Shown piece after piece: positions 60,476 to 64,000 of a stretch of DNA of 64,000 nucleotides (positions are counted from its first letter, which is position 1; each line of letters opens with the position of its first letter). Source of the stretch: Crotophaga sulcirostris (taxonomy: Eukaryota > Chordata > Aves > Cuculiformes > Crotophagidae); NCBI GenBank assembly GCA_013397455.1, contig VYZB01000291.1, positions 332,430 through 396,429 of the forward strand. Reading direction: 5' to 3'. The position numbers were made by a program, and so were the translations under genes. Under the pieces are notes generated by a model, which was given only the letters and a program-made list of their open reading frames with translations, ran no database searches and was not told the origin of the DNA.

Positions 60476-62290
60476 GGGACTGAAGAGCCTGATTCCTTCA
60501 TCAACTGATCAGTATAATGGAGAGATCGTCAAGGTCCACGTGGCTCTTTTGACTGCACCCATAGGCATACACCTAATGATTTCACTATATGGTAAAGGAA
60601 TGGCTGTTAAAGAGCTCAATTTGGTTCTTTTGTAAAGATCCAGTCATTCTAGGAAAAATCAATAGAGTTATCCATAATGTGATTAAGAGAAGATTTCTGT
60701 CATAGATATTCACTAGCTATATATTAGTACAAGTAGATTTGAATAGTGCAAGCAGATTTGGCTATTACTAATTGAATTAGTGATTATTTAGTTATCATTT
60801 CGTTATAGACAACCAGAATTGATTACTTTGACAAGCAATGAGGTTTGAGTCCAGTAATGCCATTCTGCTGCTGAAAGGTCTTCCCCTGGGGAGACACAGA
60901 AGAGCAGGCAGGTATGAGGTAGGTGATAGTCATGTTGCTAACTAGGAATTGTTCAAATGCAATGATAAGGAGAACATGGGAACATATACAGAACAGAAAT
61001 AAAAAGCTAACAACAAACCCAGAATAAAGACTGTGAAGACTTTTTTTCCTTAGAAAAACATGATAGCATAGAAATATACAAGAAGGTGACAGCAAGGCTA
61101 GCAAAAAAAAGCAGTGGGTTTATCACGGTGATGGGAACTTTATCAGTCAAGTTCTATATCTGCACATCAGGTCATGTAGGTGTATGCTAAAAAACAGGGC
61201 AAGAAATTATGCTGCCATAAATGCCCCAAACCAACCTTTTACTCTATGGACATGAGGAGAAGAGATTACCTCCACGGTCAGGTAGCTGCGCTGGCTCTTT
61301 GCTGCCCCATTTGGAACAACACTATAGCACAGAGCACATGCTTCTTAGTGACTCCTACATGTGACAACTGATGTGTGGTGACAGTTATTGCTATAATAGA
61401 CGTGAACCTTTGTTTCTAGAAATTTCTTCTCTTTCCTCTCCCTGCTATATTGTTCAACTTCTAGTGAAGAAAATGCATGTAAGGGAATGAAAAAGCTGTC
61501 TACTGCAAACTCTTTAGAGCAACCCCACAGGAGACATTTGAAGCTCCGATGAGGCATCAGATTCTCAATTACTGAGGCATGCCTTTTAACGTGACCAGGA
61601 ACTGACTCGCTGACATGCTCTGAAGAATATATGACTTGCCAAGGTCTGCTGGCATCAAGCCTAAATGTTTCACCTTTTTGTGCTCAGGTTTTCCATTTGG
61701 CATCAGAAGATGTCATGATGCCAATGTCAGTCCACCTGGACGGCAAACAATGCTTCCATTCACTTCCCAGCATTTAATCAGTAACTAGTATCACTGGTAT
61801 TTTCATTCAGGACTGTTTCCTTTAGCTCTACCTCCAGGTGCCCCGAAACAATCACTGATAACAAGGGAGCAGTTGATTTACTTGCTGTAAAGACACACCA
61901 TACCATATTCTCAGCAGCAGCACAAGGCACGCAGTTTATAAGGCAGCTCCAATTTGTTGTACCTGCCAATGGGTTGAGCAGATGATAGAGCAGACGACCA
62001 ATTAGCAGAGTCACCCATCTGCTGGCTTGACTTACAGTCTGTGCTTCTTGCTTGCTGCTGCAGCCGAAACTCTTACGGATCTCCTGGCCTAAAAGCCTTG
62101 GTTATAAGCTAAAGGGAGTGCCCTGCCCAGTGGAATTTATTCTGGTGGGAAGTTCACATTTCTCTTTGTGCTTAGTTATATTTCAGTATTATCAAGCTTA
62201 AACTCTTTGCTTCTTTTATAATGGCAAAGCTCTGAGGCATCAATACGCAAGAAGGCTGTATGCTGGGCTATAACTTTAAATTGGCATCAA
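60476..62290. other. Unique AT-rich non-coding DNA, no gene seen
   Basis: Short open frames only (93 codons or fewer). Nothing recognised. Confidence 0.55.
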
Positions 62291-62800
62291 AGACGACTTA
62301 ACATGTCAAACCTTCTGACGACTCTTCAGGAAGGTCAGAAGAAAACAAAGAGCTAGATTTGTCCTTAGCATACTTTCCTGCTTTTAATAGAGTTATGCCA
62401 GGGCCTGAAATGTCCATCAGAAAGGAGGGTTAAGTTGTCTCCAGCTAACGAAGATGAAAAGAATAATTTAATGGAGGTGGGAGCCAGAATGCAGTGCAGG
62501 GATGAAAGGACGAGCAGTAACTGAGACTGAATTTAAACAACTCTGGAGAATAAAACGATCCTTTAAAAAAAAAAAAAGATAATTATGTCTTACAACAATT
62601 ACCCTGGCTATGAAGCAAAATTAGCATAGTCCTTTCTAATTTAAATGTGTTGAAAGTGCCTGAGCATGACAGCAGAAAATTACAAGGTTTACGACACGGG
62701 CTTTGGTTAAAGTGATGGCAATCGGATTATTGTAGCTTTTTGTCTGTTGATAGTAATGATTGCAAAGTTACCTATACATATTAACTATTTAGTACTGGGA
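62291..62800. promoter_or_regulatory. Candidate conserved non-coding block
   Basis: Repeat-free apart from A13 at 62565-62577. The part after it has homeodomain-like GATAATTATG and CTAATTTAAATG, then GCATGACAGC (TGACA core) and CAATCGGATTATTG. Texture resembles vertebrate regulatory DNA. Unverified. Confidence 0.27.
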
Positions 62801-64000
62801 GGTTTTTGGTTTAGATGGCTAAGATATACCTCTTCTAGACACTCCAAGGCATAAAGTTCTTGCACAGAAAACACTTTCCAGACTAAATCGTATTTGGTTA
62901 CATCTGATGCATCAGTCTCTTTTTCTAATATAATTCTATGAATAGGAAGATTCCGGATTATGATTTTACTCTATTGTTACAATGGTAAAAACGATAATAT
63001 CCATTTTATAATTTCTTCATACTTTCTCTTCAGTTTCCTACAATGTTGTAGGTAGAGGATATTTAGAGTCTGGATCAAAAATATTTTTATTTCTGGATTG
63101 AAAAAAACAAGCTTGACCATATTGAGGTGTTTCTCTTTGGTTTCCAAATATTTTTTCAAGGCATATCTGTAGTTTCCCATATCAAGACTACTGTGCAATT
63201 AAGCAGCAGAAGAGTTATTAAAAGAGATAAAAAATCAGTAGTAAATAATGATATGTACTTACACAGTAGCATTAGTCCGGTGGAGGTAAATTAAAATGTG
63301 TATAAACTCACCTGGGTTTTGGCCTGAGTTGATCATAGACACATTAATACTCTCTATTGCCCACATTTCATTTACATGTGTTTTACCTTAGTTACACCAT
63401 AGATCATCACTTTTTACTTTGAGATCTCAAAGTACTAACAGTGTTATAATCAGGTTTCTTATATGACACCCTTTCTTTCCACTCAGATATAACAGGCAAA
63501 GCAATACTGGGCAAGACTCACATGCATCGAGTTGGACTAGAAGTATATCCTAGGCAAGACAAGATGTGCAGTGCAGGGTGAGACACAGTCCAGTCCAGTT
63601 GCACGTTGTACCCCAAAGTTCATCCCACACTTCCATAAAGATTCTGTGGTGTAGTCTGTTCCCACTTCATGTGAAGCCAAACACCATGATTTATATTTGT
63701 ACTACGAAGGTCAGTTGCTCAAATACTTTCATTTATTAAATTAGCTCTGCAGTAAATTAATATGATTTTCTTAAACAACTTTACAACTTGGGAGGTTTGG
63801 GAAACAGAATTGAGCTCAGCTGTTTCCTGTGGAATCTTGTTTTCATAACCTCACTGAATCTTCTCTGCTTGACTTGAAATGTATCTATATGTGTATATAT
63901 AGATATAAATTTTGGTGTCCATGGAGCAAAAAGCATTAGTATCTTAGAATTCAGTTGCAAGTAGAATTCTACTTGATTAATGCATAAACGCATTTGCTTT
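62801..64000. other. Unique AT-rich non-coding DNA to window end
   Basis: No gene seen. A 9-bp A/T-rich inverted repeat, TATCTATAT (63882-63890) and ATATAGATA (63897-63905), has a 6-nt loop and is within what AT-rich DNA yields by chance. Confidence 0.55.

Noticed and set aside
1..64000. CRISPR arrays, operons, prokaryotic mobile elements, tRNA or rRNA genes, endogenous retroviruses
   Set aside because: The sequence is vertebrate in character. I saw no regularly spaced repeats, no clover-leaf with A/B boxes, and no gag/pol/env-like frame or paired LTRs. The only reverse-transcriptase-related protein is CR1.

Overview
The window looks like a piece of an avian nuclear genome, and I see no cellular protein-coding gene in it. 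The bird assignment rests on its interspersed repeats. Every transposable element I can recognise is a CR1 LINE with the bird/reptile hallmarks: the CR1 ORF2 C-terminal protein block, the characteristic 3' UTR, and short tandem octamer or pentamer 3' tails in place of poly(A). I see no SINE families, L1 or Alu. The rest is AT-rich, CpG-poor, repeat-sparse sequence with stop codons in all frames, as expected of a gene desert or a very long intron. I cannot name the locus or the species.

Layout. 1-6587: unique AT-rich DNA. 6588-8849: the one dense, decodable region. It holds a 5'-truncated plus-strand CR1 (6588-6874), then an older minus-strand CR1 3' end (6955-7106 and 8808-8849) split by a younger plus-strand CR1 (7107-8801). 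The younger element is flanked by a 6-bp duplication, GACATT. It keeps its CpG-rich 5' UTR, the ORF1 start and the first esterase motif, then jumps directly to the last ~220 codons of ORF2 and the 3' UTR, so it is an internally deleted copy. 8850-60328: unique DNA with one 33-N assembly gap (21433-21465), homopurine/homopyrimidine tracts, two good G-quadruplex motifs, a perfect mirror repeat, a 31-bp alternating purine-pyrimidine run and a few palindromes. 60329-60475: a third type of CR1 3' end (minus strand) with a three-phase pentamer tail. 60476-64000: unique DNA.

Several blocks (about 13990-14780, 18230-18640, 19441-20080, 23150-23400, 24640-25720, 31021-31330, 36770-37090, 41691-42290, 56437-56720, 62291-62800) look by eye like vertebrate conserved non-coding elements. 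They are free of visible repeats, of mixed composition, and contain homeodomain, PBX-HOX, MEIS, octamer or SOX cores. This is a judgement of texture, not an alignment, and confidence is low. If right, the window is regulatory landscape of a developmental gene lying outside it.

I found no previously undescribed system. The best-supported observations are the nested, internally deleted CR1 with its intact promoter-like 5' end, the 77-nt nested inverted repeat at 18517-18593, and the mirror-repeat and G-quadruplex motifs.
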